A program made the translations under genes and the position numbers. Shown piece after piece: positions 12,243-24,775 of a stretch of DNA of 64,000 bases. The notes under the pieces were generated by a model, which saw only the letters and a list, made by a program, of their open reading frames with translations, searched no databases and was not told the origin of the DNA. The stretch comes from Tubiluchus corallicola (lineage: Eukaryota; Priapulida; Priapulimorpha; Priapulimorphida; Tubiluchidae). Location: assembly GCA_030141605.1 (NCBI GenBank), contig JAQGDQ010000903.1, positions 17,987 through 81,986 on the forward strand. Reading direction: 5' to 3'. Each line of letters starts with the position of its first letter. Within the stretch, counting starts at the first letter, position 1.

Positions 12243-15200
12243 TCAGCTCACGTGTGTTTCATACAGTCTCTTGTACATGATGTCTCGGTGCTGGGGCTGC
12301 AGGTATGGATGAAGTGTCCTTTCCATGCAATCAATCCGTCTTTGAAAACGACATCTAAACAGAAATATGACACGTGTTTTAGCAGCGCAAATTGAAGGAT
12401 TACTTGTTGGCCAAGCCAATTCATATTAACCATAATAATGTTGGTGCAAATATGCCACAGTGAAGAAAATTTTTTATGGTTTTACTGTCGAAACCAAAAA
12501 TACATACAGACTGTTTTACGTATAAGCTCTTGAGTTAAAGTAAGTTTAAAAGTACAACCTTCTTTGATTGGCTAAAAATACTACATATAGCTAACTTGAC
12601 TACAGGCAAACAAGTGTACGTTGTGAAATTAAACAACTGATTTCTTAACTCTTATTTCTTCACTTGACAGTAAATTAAAGCCAGTGTTACGGGCATACCT
12701 GTCACGAGCAAACTCTTCCCATGGACCTTTGCGAGCAGCTTGGTAGGCATATGCCCACACGATCATATGATGTACATGTTCCAGTTCTTCAGCAAAATGT
12801 ACCTAGAAATTTTTTGCATAACATTATGCATTTAGAAACAATAAAGAACAACCAAACAACACAGGAGACCAAGTGCAATTTTTAACTACAGCCTTATGTC
12901 CCACTAAAATCAACTGTACATATGTAGAAGTTCCACTCTGATTGATGCAACTTATGAAACTTAACTGAAGCAGTATCAAATTCTGGGTTGATCTTTTCTG
13001 TCTGTGAAGCCAAAATATTTAATGACAACATCCAATGCATGTTATGTAAATATGGTTAGCACTGTAATCTTTACCCAACGAACAAGAAAATGGATCACAG
13101 CATGCAATTCAGTCATGAAAAGAATATTCATTAGTCAGTTTGCTGGTTGGTCATTACGTTAGTAAGTAATTTAAGTCGCCCAATCGGTCTCAGTTTGATA
13201 GTTAAGCCAACCAGAAGGTCAGTTGTCAGCTAGCCTGCAAATGATGGAGAATCAATCAAACAATCAAAAAAAGGGAAAATGGCAGAAGGAATCGACTAGC
13301 CAGTTGTGATATTTAATAAACGTGTTTAAGAGCAAATGGCAATGGTATATCAGTACTTTTTCCTTTACATTCACAATGTAGTTTTCAAATTACTTAAGAG
13401 CAAAAAACTATTTACCCGTTTTTCCCATTGTGATGTTGCCGGTTGACACTCATCATCAATGACTTCTCCTGCAGACGACCGTGCCAAATTACGTGCGCTA
13501 GCTGATCTGTGAAGGTGACCGTTAGAGGGCTCTGCTGCATCATACATGTTCGTCAAGTCAGGTGAAGAATGATACATCAAGTTTTCATCATCAGACCACC
13601 CATCATCATCATCAACATTTTCATCAACATCACTGTCTGTGTCAGAATCTCTGCCGAGTATAAAATCGAGGTGTGGATTGCTATAATGTTGTCTATTCAA
13701 TTCACTGTCTCTTTCTGAAAAAACAACAAACATTAACTATTTTCTACTTGATATGAAGTTAATAAAAAGGAACAACTCGCTATGTTTAACTTTGAACAGA
13801 CTGGCGATCTGCAAATACTTCTTCATTAATTTGCTAGTGTGACAGATGTACTACTGCACATTCTAATTTGAAAAACTTGAATCCAGCTGAATATTCACTG
13901 TTATTTACTACACAGCATTACGTTTACATAGCAAATTTCAATAGAATTTTGTACTTATTAGTTGGCTTCAAAAATGAAGGCTTACCAAATCTGTATGATC
14001 CATAAAAACATATTTATTTAATATTGTACATATTAATCCAGCTAAAAATCATTAACGTTTCCATTACCTTCATTGACAAATATCACAGGGTCATCATCAT
14101 CATCATCATCATCACCACTATGGTCCTCTGTCCAATTTTCATTGACTTGCTGATCACATGACCCTAGACTAGACACTATCGGAAAAGTAAAAATGACAGG
14201 AACATGTTCTACAGAAAATCGTTCAACACACTGCACACCTGATTCTGGTTTAGAAAGGTGGCACTGAACGGCAACATCAAAGGTCTTACTAACTGTCGAT
14301 TCCAAAAGTTTAGTAGACGCAGATGGGGATCGTAGGTTAAGCAGTTCGTTCTTCCACAGTTTCTTAGCCGACTGTTTTCGCCGTCGTTTTGGCTGTGAGG
14401 CCACATGGACAAAAGGTGCAACCTTGTTAACTTCACTAATGTTTGTCTGTGTTCCCTGTGACATCATACTATTGTACCTGTGCTTGGGCTTCCATGATAC
14501 TTTATCCACAATGCGCAATGAATGATTCTCATTATCAAAGTCAAAATGACATTTAGGGCGAGTTATAACTTTCATTGAATTTCCTGACGTCTTACGCTTA
14601 TTCGAACTGTCATTAGCATAAGTCCTTGCTTTATTTCCATCACAACTGTTAATTGATTTAGTTTGCGCTTTGCTGTACATTGTCACTTTAGGAAATGGCA
14701 TAAACTTTCTACCGATGCCCTCACTGTTAAGTTGATGTGTTTGCTGCCAAGGTTTCCTAGTGTCACCTTTTTTAACAATTGTTTTTCTTCGAATGGGTGT
14801 TGGAATAGTAGACATGTTGCTGCGCTTTGTCTTGCTAAGCCCGTCTAGTTTATCGATATCCAACTTGGACTGCGACAATTTGCTATAGAAACCGTTCGCA
14901 AGGTGCGAGTTCTGCTCTTGTTTCTCACTACTAGTATTAATTGATTTTACATTACACACAACTTTTGCATAGCTTGGTTTCGCATCACAGTCTTCAATTA
15001 GCAGTTTGCTTTCAATTTTCACATGATTCACATTATCCACTTTTGGCATTTCCTGAGCACACTTTGATGCAGCAGTATTTGCCTCTCTAGTTTTTACAAT
15101 GTCTGCATATGACATGGTATTATTGTCAACTGATTCCCTTTGCTCTTGTGCACAGTCTGATGCAGCACTACTTTTCTCTGCATTGGACTGAAATGCATGT

Positions 15201-15880
15201 TCTGTAACATCTTTGTGTTGTTGAGAACCCGTGTTAAGTTTAAATGCAGGAAGACATTTGTCAGCTTTATGCACGATATACTTCTTGCCCATTAGGGTTT
15301 CTGATGGTGTAAATACAGGCTCTCCAAATTTTTTGCCAGAGTTAGTTCTACCTCGAGAAAAATAACGATCGTCTGAGCACACTTTTGGAAGATCAGGCGC
15401 ACGAGCTGACTGCGCATGTTCAAGTTGCCTGGATTGAGACATGTATTGTTGCTGACGCTTTTGACACCACGTATTGAAATCACAGGAAGGTTTCGGCGGG
15501 GAAAACGAGGACGGAATTCGCAAACCTGGCATGGCATGCGCATTACTCGATTTTGCATAAAGACTCTGCTTGTGACTGTAGATTAAATCATGCGGTTCCT
15601 TCACTATAGCTGATGCAAGTCTACATACCACGTGGTCCCAAACAAGTCTGTCGCTGGTATCGCGTGGAGCACTCATTTCTTTTTTATCTCCAAATGATTT
15701 AAAGAATCTGGGTTTATTTTTGGTTGCCTCATCATCAACAGGAGATTTGCTGCAATTGCTTGACTGATCTGTTTCAATGCCGTTACTGTCAAGACGCACA
15801 AAGATAGGCGAGTGATCATGACAACTAATTGGATGCAGTGGTGACATAATTTTGCAGAATCTGTATTGTTTTCTCTCCAT
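12243..15880 (-). CDS. PPP1R15: protein phosphatase 1 regulatory subunit 15 (GADD34/CReP-like)
   Basis: Regulatory subunit that brings PP1 to phosphorylated eIF2alpha and so ends translational arrest in the integrated stress response. Four exons on the minus strand: 15880-14068, 13714-13416, 12802-12699, 12354-12243, all GT-AG and in frame, 775 residues (human R15A/B are about 670-710). Residues 1-604 are low-complexity and unalignable by eye, ending in a run of eight Asp encoded by ATC repeats. Exon 2 is acidic (many D/E and S). The diagnostic core is C-terminal: the PP1-docking RVxF motif KRVHF (703-707), then [17 protein letters not shown] and [11 protein letters not shown], which match the conserved R15 core (WAG.AQAAR.GPWEQFARDR.RF). 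The protein ends HPYLQP...[14 protein letters not shown]. An intron falls between R704 and V705, inside the docking motif. The N-terminal start is the first ATG of a long open exon and is preceded by a uORF. Confidence 0.92.
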
Positions 15881-15882
15881 TT

Positions 15883-15942
15883 TTACACAGCAGTGTGTAC
15901 ATTGGATATATACATGTAAATTTTGCTTCTGAACTTCGACAT
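15883..15942 (-). promoter_or_regulatory. uORF upstream of PPP1R15
   Basis: On the minus strand an ATG at 15942 opens a 19-codon reading frame that stops at 15885-15883, leaving only AA before the PPP1R15 ATG at 15880. Vertebrate PPP1R15A and PPP1R15B mRNAs are known to carry uORFs that hold down translation and permit it under eIF2alpha phosphorylation. The position here suggests the same type of control, but whether this segment is in the 5' UTR without an intervening intron is inferred. Confidence 0.6.
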
Positions 15943-18900
15943 ATATAATTTTAATTCGTGATTTTTCTGTCCCACTAAAAAGAAAAAAACAAATTTGTTT
16001 TTGAGCAAATCATAATTTAACACAAAATCAATAGAAAAACTTTGTAAATACTAAATTAGTTCAAACAAGAAATTCTACAAAATCACCATTTATAACACTT
16101 TCATTGGTAAGATTGCAATTTACATTTTAACCTACCTATATAACCCTAACAGGCATTGAAGTTTTTTTTAATGCAGTATTATGATTACAAAAGAATTCAC
16201 AAAACAAACTCATTACAGGAACATGTACTGTAGTTAGTGCTGTAAATGGGACGTGCTTCAAACATAACCTTGACAAACACCGCTGCACAAGAAATCTCCT
16301 ATTTTAACGCCAATCTAATTATTATTATTAGAATTATAATGAATAGGATAATGGTTTTCATCGCAGAACTGCAAACTAAATATTACAACAAGGCAGTTCA
16401 TTCAGTATGGGATTTTAAGTGCTAATAATATTTTTATAACAATAATTTATCGGTTATTAAATTAGTTACTAGATCAACTGTTAGTCATTATCGGTCCTAT
16501 AATTTGCCCGCAGCGTGCAAACGGGGATGACAGTGACCATAAGGTAGAACAGGTATTAGGTCAGCTAGCCGCTAGCGTACCGTTGCGAACTTGTTACCGT
16601 GAAAAAACATAAATTTTATTAAGTAAGTCTAGTAACTCATGTCTAACATAAATCTATGTATTGTACTGTTCATACCTTTCTGCTGACCTACACTTTAGCT
16701 AATAACAACGATCCATACGTTTCATCTTTAAATCACACAAATCACGCAAAAACCATTTACACAACTAAACTTTACACAATATGGCCACGATATCACATTC
16801 ACATTTCCATTTTCATTACTCATTGTAAGGGCAGATGTCGCCACATATCAGTGTCCAGATTGCATCAGCTTCAGCATCAGCTGACTGACTCATAGCAGCA
16901 CTTTGCTGACATCATTTATAGATTACCATAATACTGCTACGTGCGAACTTGTATTACATAGGATACTTGTATTATGTAACTCGTTGAGCTGATTACTACA
17001 ACGTGAGCTGTGTTAGTGTTTGTTAGGATAGTTACCGTGTTTGCATACTTCGAAAGCCGATTCCTTTCTCGTAAAAGAATATGTTGCCTGCCCATTGTAA
17101 TCGGCATTAAGTTTTGACGACAAGGAAAAAAATATCATTAACACGTGCAATGAATTCACCCTGTAATTAATTCCTAGAAATCATTGACAGTTACTTCTTG
17201 CTATACATATACAATAGTGAAATATTGGCATTCTGTTTTAATAAGTTTATAAATTATGTGCAAACTGGCCTAATAGTAACAACTATAATATTTGTTCCTG
17301 ATTTTATAGTATTCACATCGTATTAACTGAAACATATCATGCTCTCAATTTTTTGTTGCAACTACTGTACTTAGTTTACACATTATAGGCTTCGCTCTGT
17401 TTGCGATTGCGATTGCGATACTCGACTCTCTCCACTTGTCAGAGGCGGGCACCTTTATAGGGTGCAAAGTCTGTTGATATGCAATAATCTACTGTAATTG
17501 GTATTGACAGAAATTGTGATCCGAATTTTTTATTCAGCATTTATTTGTAGCTTGCGTCCCTCCCACCTGTAAGTACTTCAAAAACATGTCCACATTTCAA
17601 ACTACTGACAAAGTCGTTTATTATTTCTTGCACTATAATTTACACCGAAAAGTAATCTCCATCAACCAAATACTTGGTTACTTTCATGCATATAAAGGCA
17701 AGGAGACTAGGTCTTAAAAACCTAATAAATGCATTAAAAAAGTTATAAAAAGAAATTAGAAATTTAAACAAAAAGTGTACAACATTATGCAAAATTTTAG
17801 TAATGCGGTGTGAGCACTTAGATTCAATATCTGCCTAGTCTGTGCTTCGTAATTTCAACAGAAGGAGAGAAGTAAATGCTGGCTGAAATTTCATGAATTC
17901 ACCTAAGAGAACTAGGACGTCTAGGTGCACAGTAAATCACGATATTCGAATAACTTATATGGGTGATAGAAACGAACAAGTAGAGGACCTAAAGTATCTA
18001 TCTGTCTTTAGCTTAAGCATGAAGCTTAAATATTATACTTAGCTTAAGTATTGACTGTTCTGTTCTGTTTAACTAAGTATATTTCGTACCTTATTTTAAC
18101 TCTAATTTTACAGGCTGCTGTCATTCATGCACCTGACCAGTTTTTTTGGTTCGCTTATGACATACTGGAAAATTTTGTCTTCTCATTCACTAGTTGCTGA
18201 TAACTCATTGCATTTTTAATAAAGATATTTTATTGTGAGATCATACATCTGTATAATATTTTTATCTGAAAATATGTTATTACATAATCAATGTTCATAA
18301 TTTTTTACAGCTGACAGTTTCAAAAAAATAGCAACTTTAATTATTGACATTTAGACAACTTAATAATATTAAGCGTGTTTTTAGTTTTCCTAAAACTTAA
18401 ACAAAAATTTTCCTATAACTTCAACAAACTTCTCTGATTGTTATTAATTAATAATAATTAAAAATAATATAGTTGTTAATTATTCAAAATATTTGATTCT
18501 GACTACTGACATCACTGTGAGAATCTGAGCAGAATCCTAATATTCCTAGTAGCTAGGAATGAGCGTCGAACGCTCGAATTCGATTCGAAAGAGTTTTTTA
18601 GTTCTAATAATTCAGAACTTCGGCCACATATACATTCTTTATCATTAAAATATTTGAATCAGCATGCAACTAGCACTATTTAGCTGCAGCTTCTGTGCAA
18701 ATTTTTTAACAAACTAAAAATGGTTTCACTGCACAACGAAATAAAAAAAAAATTATGCTTGATCTTTGTAAGACCAGTTTTTACCAGTGGTTAAGAAACT
18801 TGTTCGAAAATCTTACAAACTCAATGGGGATTTGAAACACTGGAATTCTGTTCGATTCGAAATCGAAAGTCGCAAATTTGATTCGATTCGAATTCGCTTT

Positions 18901-19155
18901 CTGAGAGAGAATGCTCACCCCTAGTGGTAGCTGAGTAGCTGTAACACCGTGAGTTGTTTGACTTGTTTCCGGAGATTGAACCCGTCGTCAAAAAATCACA
19001 CGGTGCGCTTGTGCGTCAAGTGGTCATTTACAGTTGAACAGGATTCCGCGGCAAATTTGGCTAACTGAACTTGGAATAATTTGCGCTTTGCTTTATACAC
19101 ATGTACTGAACTTACACAATTTTATTGTATTATCTGATCTTGAATTTTTTCTACC
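15943..19155. other. intergenic region between PPP1R15 and PRIM2
   Basis: Divergent spacer of about 3.2 kb, AT-rich, that should hold the promoters of both genes. No exon, tRNA or other RNA gene recognised. The only structured piece I see is the hAT-like MITE at 18554-18923. Reading frames here are short and featureless. Confidence 0.5.
18554..18923. mobile_element. hAT-like MITE
   Basis: Terminal inverted repeats TAGGAATGAGC and TAGGGGTGAGC (reading inward), followed in each arm by GAATTCGA/ATTCGATTCGAA sequence. Flanking 8-mers CTAGTAGC (18546-18553) and GTGGTAGC (18924-18931) match at six of eight positions, as expected for a decayed 8-bp hAT target duplication. 370 bp, non-coding, about 230 bp upstream of the PRIM2 start codon, so it may lie in the promoter. 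Confidence 0.6.
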
Positions 19156-20793
19156 ATGTTGATAGGATCGGGGAAGAGCGCTAGAAGTGTTCGCAGGAAA
19201 ATTTCTAAGATTGGAGGCGCGGACAGTGTACAGTATCCTCATTCATTGCAATTTTATCGAAATCCTCCTGTTGGCAACATAACCTTGTGTGAATTTGAGA
19301 AATTTGCTATAGATCGTTTAAAAGTTTTAAAACTCGTGGAAAGTGTCGGCTTATCACATACTAAAGGTAGCGATGATTATGTAAAAAAGTTGTCTGCAGA
19401 ACTGCGAAAAATGGGAATGAAATCATTTTTGAGGACGATGGCTGTTGATACAGAATCTCATCCAGATGCAGTTTATGAAGGCCGACGCCAAGATCACATA
19501 TCTCATTTTATTCTTAGATTAGCATATTGCAAGTCTGAAGACCTACGTCACTGGTTCATACAACAAGAGGTGGATTTGTTTAGGTTTCGTTTTTCGCAAG
19601 AGCAAGGTAATGCAGATGGATTGGCAAGTTTTCTAACACAAAACGACCTGCAGTACACTGCTATTTCTGAAGAAGAAAAACAGTCGCTGCGGTCGGAGTT
19701 GTCTGTTGCTTCCTACGAAATGAATGAGGCTAAATTTGAAGCAAACGATTTTTATAAAGTGTATTTCACTGAAGCTCTTGATCTCATACGAACAAGGAAA
19801 ATTTATCTGCATAAAGGATATGCATACATACCCAGTTTTGATTTGGGATCCCTCATCTGTGGCTGTTTTCGAATGGAGCTGTCTAAAGCTTTAGCGCAGA
19901 CAGCTCGCATGTTTCCAGTCATCGAAGAACAGGAACGTCTACTACCGATGTTAAACCACATCAACGAATGGTATCTCGGTGACGACTATTCTAACAGGAA
20001 AAATCGGGATACTGACCACATCACGGCTGATGAAATTGATGGCTTATGTCAGGAATCATTTCCATTATGCATGCAACAGCTCCACAAGCATTTGCGCACC
20101 GAGCATCACATGAAACACTTCGGCCGGCAACAGTATGGGCTTTTCCTAAAAGCAATTGGTTTGTCATTGGAAGAGGCGATGAAGTTCTGGAGAACGGAAT
20201 TCATGAAGAGCATGGATGTTGATAAGTTTGACAAACAATATTCTTACAACATACGACACATGTATGGCAAGGAAGGTAAACGTGTAAGCTATACACCATA
20301 CAGCTGCTTGAAAATCATTCAAAGTAATCCTCCTGGTGCCGGAGATTATCATGGCTGTCCATTTAGGCACACTACCAATGATCTTTTATTACAGAAACTG
20401 AAAGCGTTGAAGATTAGCAACATTCAGTGTGACGCCATATTAGAAACTGTTAAGGGTGGTCATTACCAGGTCGCATGTGCAAAAACTTACCGTGCTGTAC
20501 ATACCTTAGGAGATAATGAAGGGCCACCAGGCATTGACCATCCAAACCAATATTTCGAAATGAGCCAGAACTTGCAGCATCCGAGTCGCGAAGCGACCAG
20601 CAAGACTCCTCAAACGCCCACTTACAGGAATACACCAATGTCTTATAGCCAGACAGGTACACCTGATGTGTTATCGCAGCCATTTGGTAGTGGCACTCCA
20701 TTAACAAAGAAACTCAAACCAACAACGGAGGAAGATTGGAATGACGAAGAAATGGATACAGTCCTTTCGGGGATAGAACCAATGAATTTATAG
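19156..20793 (+). CDS. PRIM2: DNA primase large subunit, PRIM2
   Basis: Regulatory subunit of eukaryotic primase (p58), partner of PRIM1 and DNA polymerase alpha in the nucleus; it handles initiation and primer-length counting. 545 residues in one uninterrupted exon (human about 509). N-terminal PHSLQFYRNPP and EFEKFAIDRLKVLK, then RRQDHISHFILRLAYC and the WFIQQE.DLFRFRF block match the family. The four Fe-S cluster cysteines are present at C305 (SFPLC), C384 (YSCLK), C401 (HGCPF) and C441 (VACAK); the spacing 79-17-40 is nearly that of human (80-17-40). The primer-binding motif YSYNIRHMYGKEGKR is intact. A divergent Ser/Thr/Pro-rich C-terminal tail of about 80 residues follows. The start is the first in-frame ATG, with a plausible N-terminus. 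ATTAAA at 20871 and AATAAA at 21078 are candidate poly(A) signals. Confidence 0.96.
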   Translation: MLIGSGKSARSVRRKISKIGGADSVQYPHSLQFYRNPPVGNITLCEFEKFAIDRLKVLKLVESVGLSHTKGSDDYVKKLSAELRKMGMKSFLRTMAVDTESHPDAVYEGRRQDHISHFILRLAYCKSEDLRHWFIQQEVDLFRFRFSQEQGNADGLASFLTQNDLQYTAISEEEKQSLRSELSVASYEMNEAKFEANDFYKVYFTEALDLIRTRKIYLHKGYAYIPSFDLGSLICGCFRMELSKALAQTARMFPVIEEQERLLPMLNHINEWYLGDDYSNRKNRDTDHITADEIDGLCQESFPLCMQQLHKHLRTEHHMKHFGRQQYGLFLKAIGLSLEEAMKFWRTEFMKSMDVDKFDKQYSYNIRHMYGKEGKRVSYTPYSCLKIIQSNPPGAGDYHGCPFRHTTNDLLLQKLKALKISNIQCDAILETVKGGHYQVACAKTYRAVHTLGDNEGPPGIDHPNQYFEMSQNLQHPSREATSKTPQTPTYRNTPMSYSQTGTPDVLSQPFGSGTPLTKKLKPTTEEDWNDEEMDTVLSGIEPMNL

Positions 20794-23700
20794 TTTGGAT
20801 GTAGATAGCATTAAATAATTTTTTTAAAATATTATTTATTTCATTTCAGGTGACGTAAGTTATATTAGAAATTAAAGTACCTGTGTTTTACTATACTTTA
20901 TATTCCTTGCATGTAGTTTAAACGTACTTAAATTCACATTCTGTAGGTGAATTTGTTCTCAATTGCTAGAATTGTATTCCAGATTTGAAAAAAGCCATTG
21001 TTATAATTACAGTGTGGCACATTCCACTCACTGCTGTTGTATTTTAAAACGTTTTTGTTGGTATGTAATAATTAAATAATAAAACGTTTTTTTCAGAAGT
21101 TTGCCCCATTAGCATTAGCACTGCTAATTGTGAATTGGCAAACCTGTCATTTTAGTTCAGTACTACTTCTAGTAGCATAACATTCTTAAATGTTTCAAAG
21201 TTATTTCAGCAGGTATTTAGGATCGGTGCATTAAGTTAGTTATACAAACTTGCTTATTGTACATAGATCAAAGAGCAAAAAGCTGAGATACAAATAGTTG
21301 TTGTCAACAATAATATTAATTTCATTTTTGTTGTCTAGTTAGTGTCTCACTGCTCTTAAAATATCTGTATGAAATACGCATGACTTACAAAAGTATTTTG
21401 AACTACATTTATACCTCAAATACTAATGCTGTAATTGTTTCTTCTTGTTGCTTCACATTGCCAAAGTACTGACTGAAGCTGAAAATTGATATGACTGGTG
21501 TTTGTTGTAAATAACCTAACTTAAAGTGTGTGATGGATGGATTGCAGATTGTATATAACTTTTAATAGCATACTAACAAAAGTTTTACCGTCCCAGTAAA
21601 CTATGATTCTATAGTTCACCGTGAAAGAACTTTTTTGGTAATAAACAGTGTTATCGATAAAGTTATTGCCTGTCATTTTCTTTTTTTTAGCTTTGTAGTA
21701 CAGGATATTAACATTACTGCTACATAATAAGGTAATTTATTATGTAATTATTAATTAATTAATTAAGTTTTCTCAATTTTAGTGAGCCCATAAAACATGC
21801 TGTTGAATTAGTGTTAGGTATAGGCACCACGTTTAGACTATTAAGAGCACCTGCGCAGTAATTCGCAATGGAAATTGTTCCCAAAATTTCATTATAAACG
21901 TGCAAGTTAAAATTGAAATAACTTATATCTTTCTTGTCTCTTATCACCGTATTTTTGTTTAAGTAGTGTATAATGTTATCTGTTTTAAAATAGTCAGTAT
22001 TATACCACCTACGCTTATTTAGATTTATTTATTTTTCCTTTTAGCACAATATTACAAAATACAAATTATTACGATTACAAACTGACAATGCATTGCAGTG
22101 CCATGGGTGTAACAGAAGAAATTAACTTATAAGTTACACTCGACATGGATAAGCCTTAGTGATGACATAAACAAAACCTGTCAACAAAATAAAGTGTGAC
22201 ATATCTTACTCTGAATTTCTTGATAAGACAGGTGTCCAAGTATCTGTTACTAATACGTCAATAATATATCACAGAAAGGCCTGTTAAATCGTATGTAACG
22301 TGTTTTGCTTGCAAGTTAAATTTCTTAATAAAGACAAGATATGGTTATTAAAGCATCAACTAATCATGAATATGCTGCAAAAAGACCAACAATTAGGCGT
22401 TGAGTAGCCTTATAAATTAGTATAAAGGATGTAAAATGGCTCTGTTAAAAATCAATATAAATTACACTTTACCACACTAAGTTGCTTTGATGCTAAGTAT
22501 ACGATATCTGCATTGAAAATAAACAGACTGAATGTAAATAAACAATTGACATAAACAATCGAATGTAAATGTACAGTATAAACAACAAACCGAACAGCAT
22601 AAAAAAGAGTGAATATTAAATTCCAAAATCACAATTATAATTCAATGTTTTCATAGATTAAAATTAGTCAGTCACTAAATTTCTTCTTTAACCTACATAT
22701 TTTTTATGATTTTCACAAGTTGTGTGCATACAGATGCTACTTGAACAATAAAAACGCCACAATGAGAAAGGCATTATTCAGTCAACACCTGTGAATGTTT
22801 TCAGTGAATATGCAAGAGCACAAATGATTAATATAATTTTCCTTTGTAACACAAATACGTTGACAAAAACAGAGAAAATGACTCACTAAATAATACAACT
22901 AGAGAAAGAACAGAATATACAATAAATAAAAAAACATGGAAAAAGACAAAAAAGTACTAATCATAGGCCTACCAACAACCAGAAAAAAGTACAAAATATC
23001 ACAATATCGTTGGTTATGAATTTTAAGAACGCAGAAACTGGCGAAAAGATCCCTTTTATTGTATGAAAATGCAAGTTGAATTGCTTGTGGTGGGTTAAGC
23101 AACTATCCCGTTGTGTAGTATCAGAAAATGGAAAGTACGTGTGATGTTATAACATTGTCTTTGCACATTCTATGGTATCGTTATTCCAGTAAAATGGTAA
23201 CCAATTAATAGTTTTTCAGCGTGCTTTCAAGTACACTGGTCATAAGTGTCGCGCATATATTTACAGATGTTCTTTTTCTCAAGGTACCGTATTATGGTTT
23301 CGATTAGTACTCCCAGATAATCTGCTAATTCTTTATTTTGCGTGTAAGCCAATATTAGATGTATGTGACGTCAGTCACGATCTGTAGACATTATTAATGA
23401 CACAATGCATACTAATGTAGGATGGTAACGAGCAGTGTGGGAAGGAAACATTTTAGAACCCTGGAATGAGCTGGGCGAGGTTCGCTATGGCTAGGCCTTG
23501 GCTTGTTACCTTAACCAACGTGACAGATTGCAAAAAACGTACTGTCAGCTTGAGGTCAATTCTATACTCCAGGTCATAGCTGATAGAGGAGCAACCGCTC
23601 CCCCGAACACATTTTTCAAAGAAGTGGAATTCGCTCAAAATGTGATATTAGTACGGAATACAGGCATCGTAAAAGAAAATGACTCCATGGTGAAACTTCA

Positions 23701-24039
23701 GAGTTTAAAGGATAAGGAATAAAATATTTGCTTAGATTGACGCCTAGTCGTAGGGGACAGTTGTAGTTCTTTCGTGATACATTTTTCACAATGTTTCACT
23801 TTGTTTTCATTTTACATTTAATATTAAAAGAATTAATAAACCAAAACATAATAACATAAATTTTTTATGTTTTGAGAGTATAATGTTTTTAGTATAACCT
23901 TTTATTACCAAGTAGCAATCATTTACTTCCTTTAAAAATGTATCTTCCTCGTGTTTTGATTTTAACCACAAAATTAAAATGTATAATTGATGCAAATTAA
24001 AAATTGCTTAGTGTGTGCAACGGCGCCTTTTTTAAGTGC
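20794..24039. other. 3' UTR of PRIM2 and intergenic AT-rich DNA
   Basis: After the PRIM2 poly(A) candidates I find no gene. Short reading frames on opposite strands around 23453-23722 overlap each other and match nothing I recognise. No RNA gene seen. Confidence 0.4.
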
Positions 24040-24355
24040 TTTCTCCTCCTAACTTTAGAGCCTGGCCACGCCCCTAGTAGTCCCCTTGCTCATTTGCTCC
24101 ATTAGAGCTGTTTACACCAAGTTTTATGGAAGATGCTCTCTGGAGGTTCCTAAACGTCGACAGTTTATTCGTACTACTCGTTTTTCTGTTGCTTCCTATA
24201 AACTTACCCTAAACATTCTTAGATGTGAAACAACTGCGTATTGCTTCGGACTGTTTCTTCCTTCTGACTTCTTATCTGTGGAGTTCTCTACCAGAAACTT
24301 GTTTCCAGAAATCTGCAAGCTTGCTCGATTCAAGAAATACAATTCCTCCTGAGAG
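24040..24355 (+). pseudogene. non-LTR retrotransposon RT C-terminal remnant
   Basis: The 88-codon open frame at 24086-24352 reads YGRCSLEV...RTTRFSVAS...LNILRCETTAY, then a garbled SFFP...WNSLP-like segment that is better in the next frame (YLWSSLPETCF). The order 'FY.GRCS.E', 'R.TRFS', 'RC.T..Y..SFFPR...LWNSLP' and 'FK' is the typical C-terminal end of reverse transcriptases of RTE/jockey-type elements. Upstream LEPGHAP recalls the LEPLAHRR motif that precedes it. Frameshifted and truncated, so not functional. It lies about 420 bp before the lipase start codon. Confidence 0.5.
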
Positions 24356-24775
24356 ACTGTAGCAAAGTAGTTACGAATTATGTTTGTCTGAACATATATT
24401 TATATCTTCGCCTTTTTATTCTCATTTTTATTTTATTTAATTTTATTACAGACCTGTTTTATTACATTGAAACGTCTGGCTTTGTTTAGGGCAAATTATT
24501 TTTTAAAAAAAACATCTGTTCGATCGAGTTTAAGACATTACAGTTCGATTAATTTTGTTTCACTTCCGTTCAATTCAATTTAAAAGAAAACTGTTCGTTG
24601 TAGACTGATGGGTGTTGATGAAAAATGGAAGACCTGTCGCATACGCCAATTTATCTAGATTGCTAAGTCAACAGTTTGACATAGTTTAACGTCCACACAC
24701 TGACCATTGGGTTTATGTACAAGCTGAATCAGTGGGCCTAATCACATCGCGGAATTGCATTTTTGTGCAGTTGCT

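Noticed and set aside
12248-12433. 61-codon minus-strand frame
   Set aside because: Overlaps the last PPP1R15 exon in another frame. The PPP1R15 frame has the family C-terminus and its own stop at 12243.
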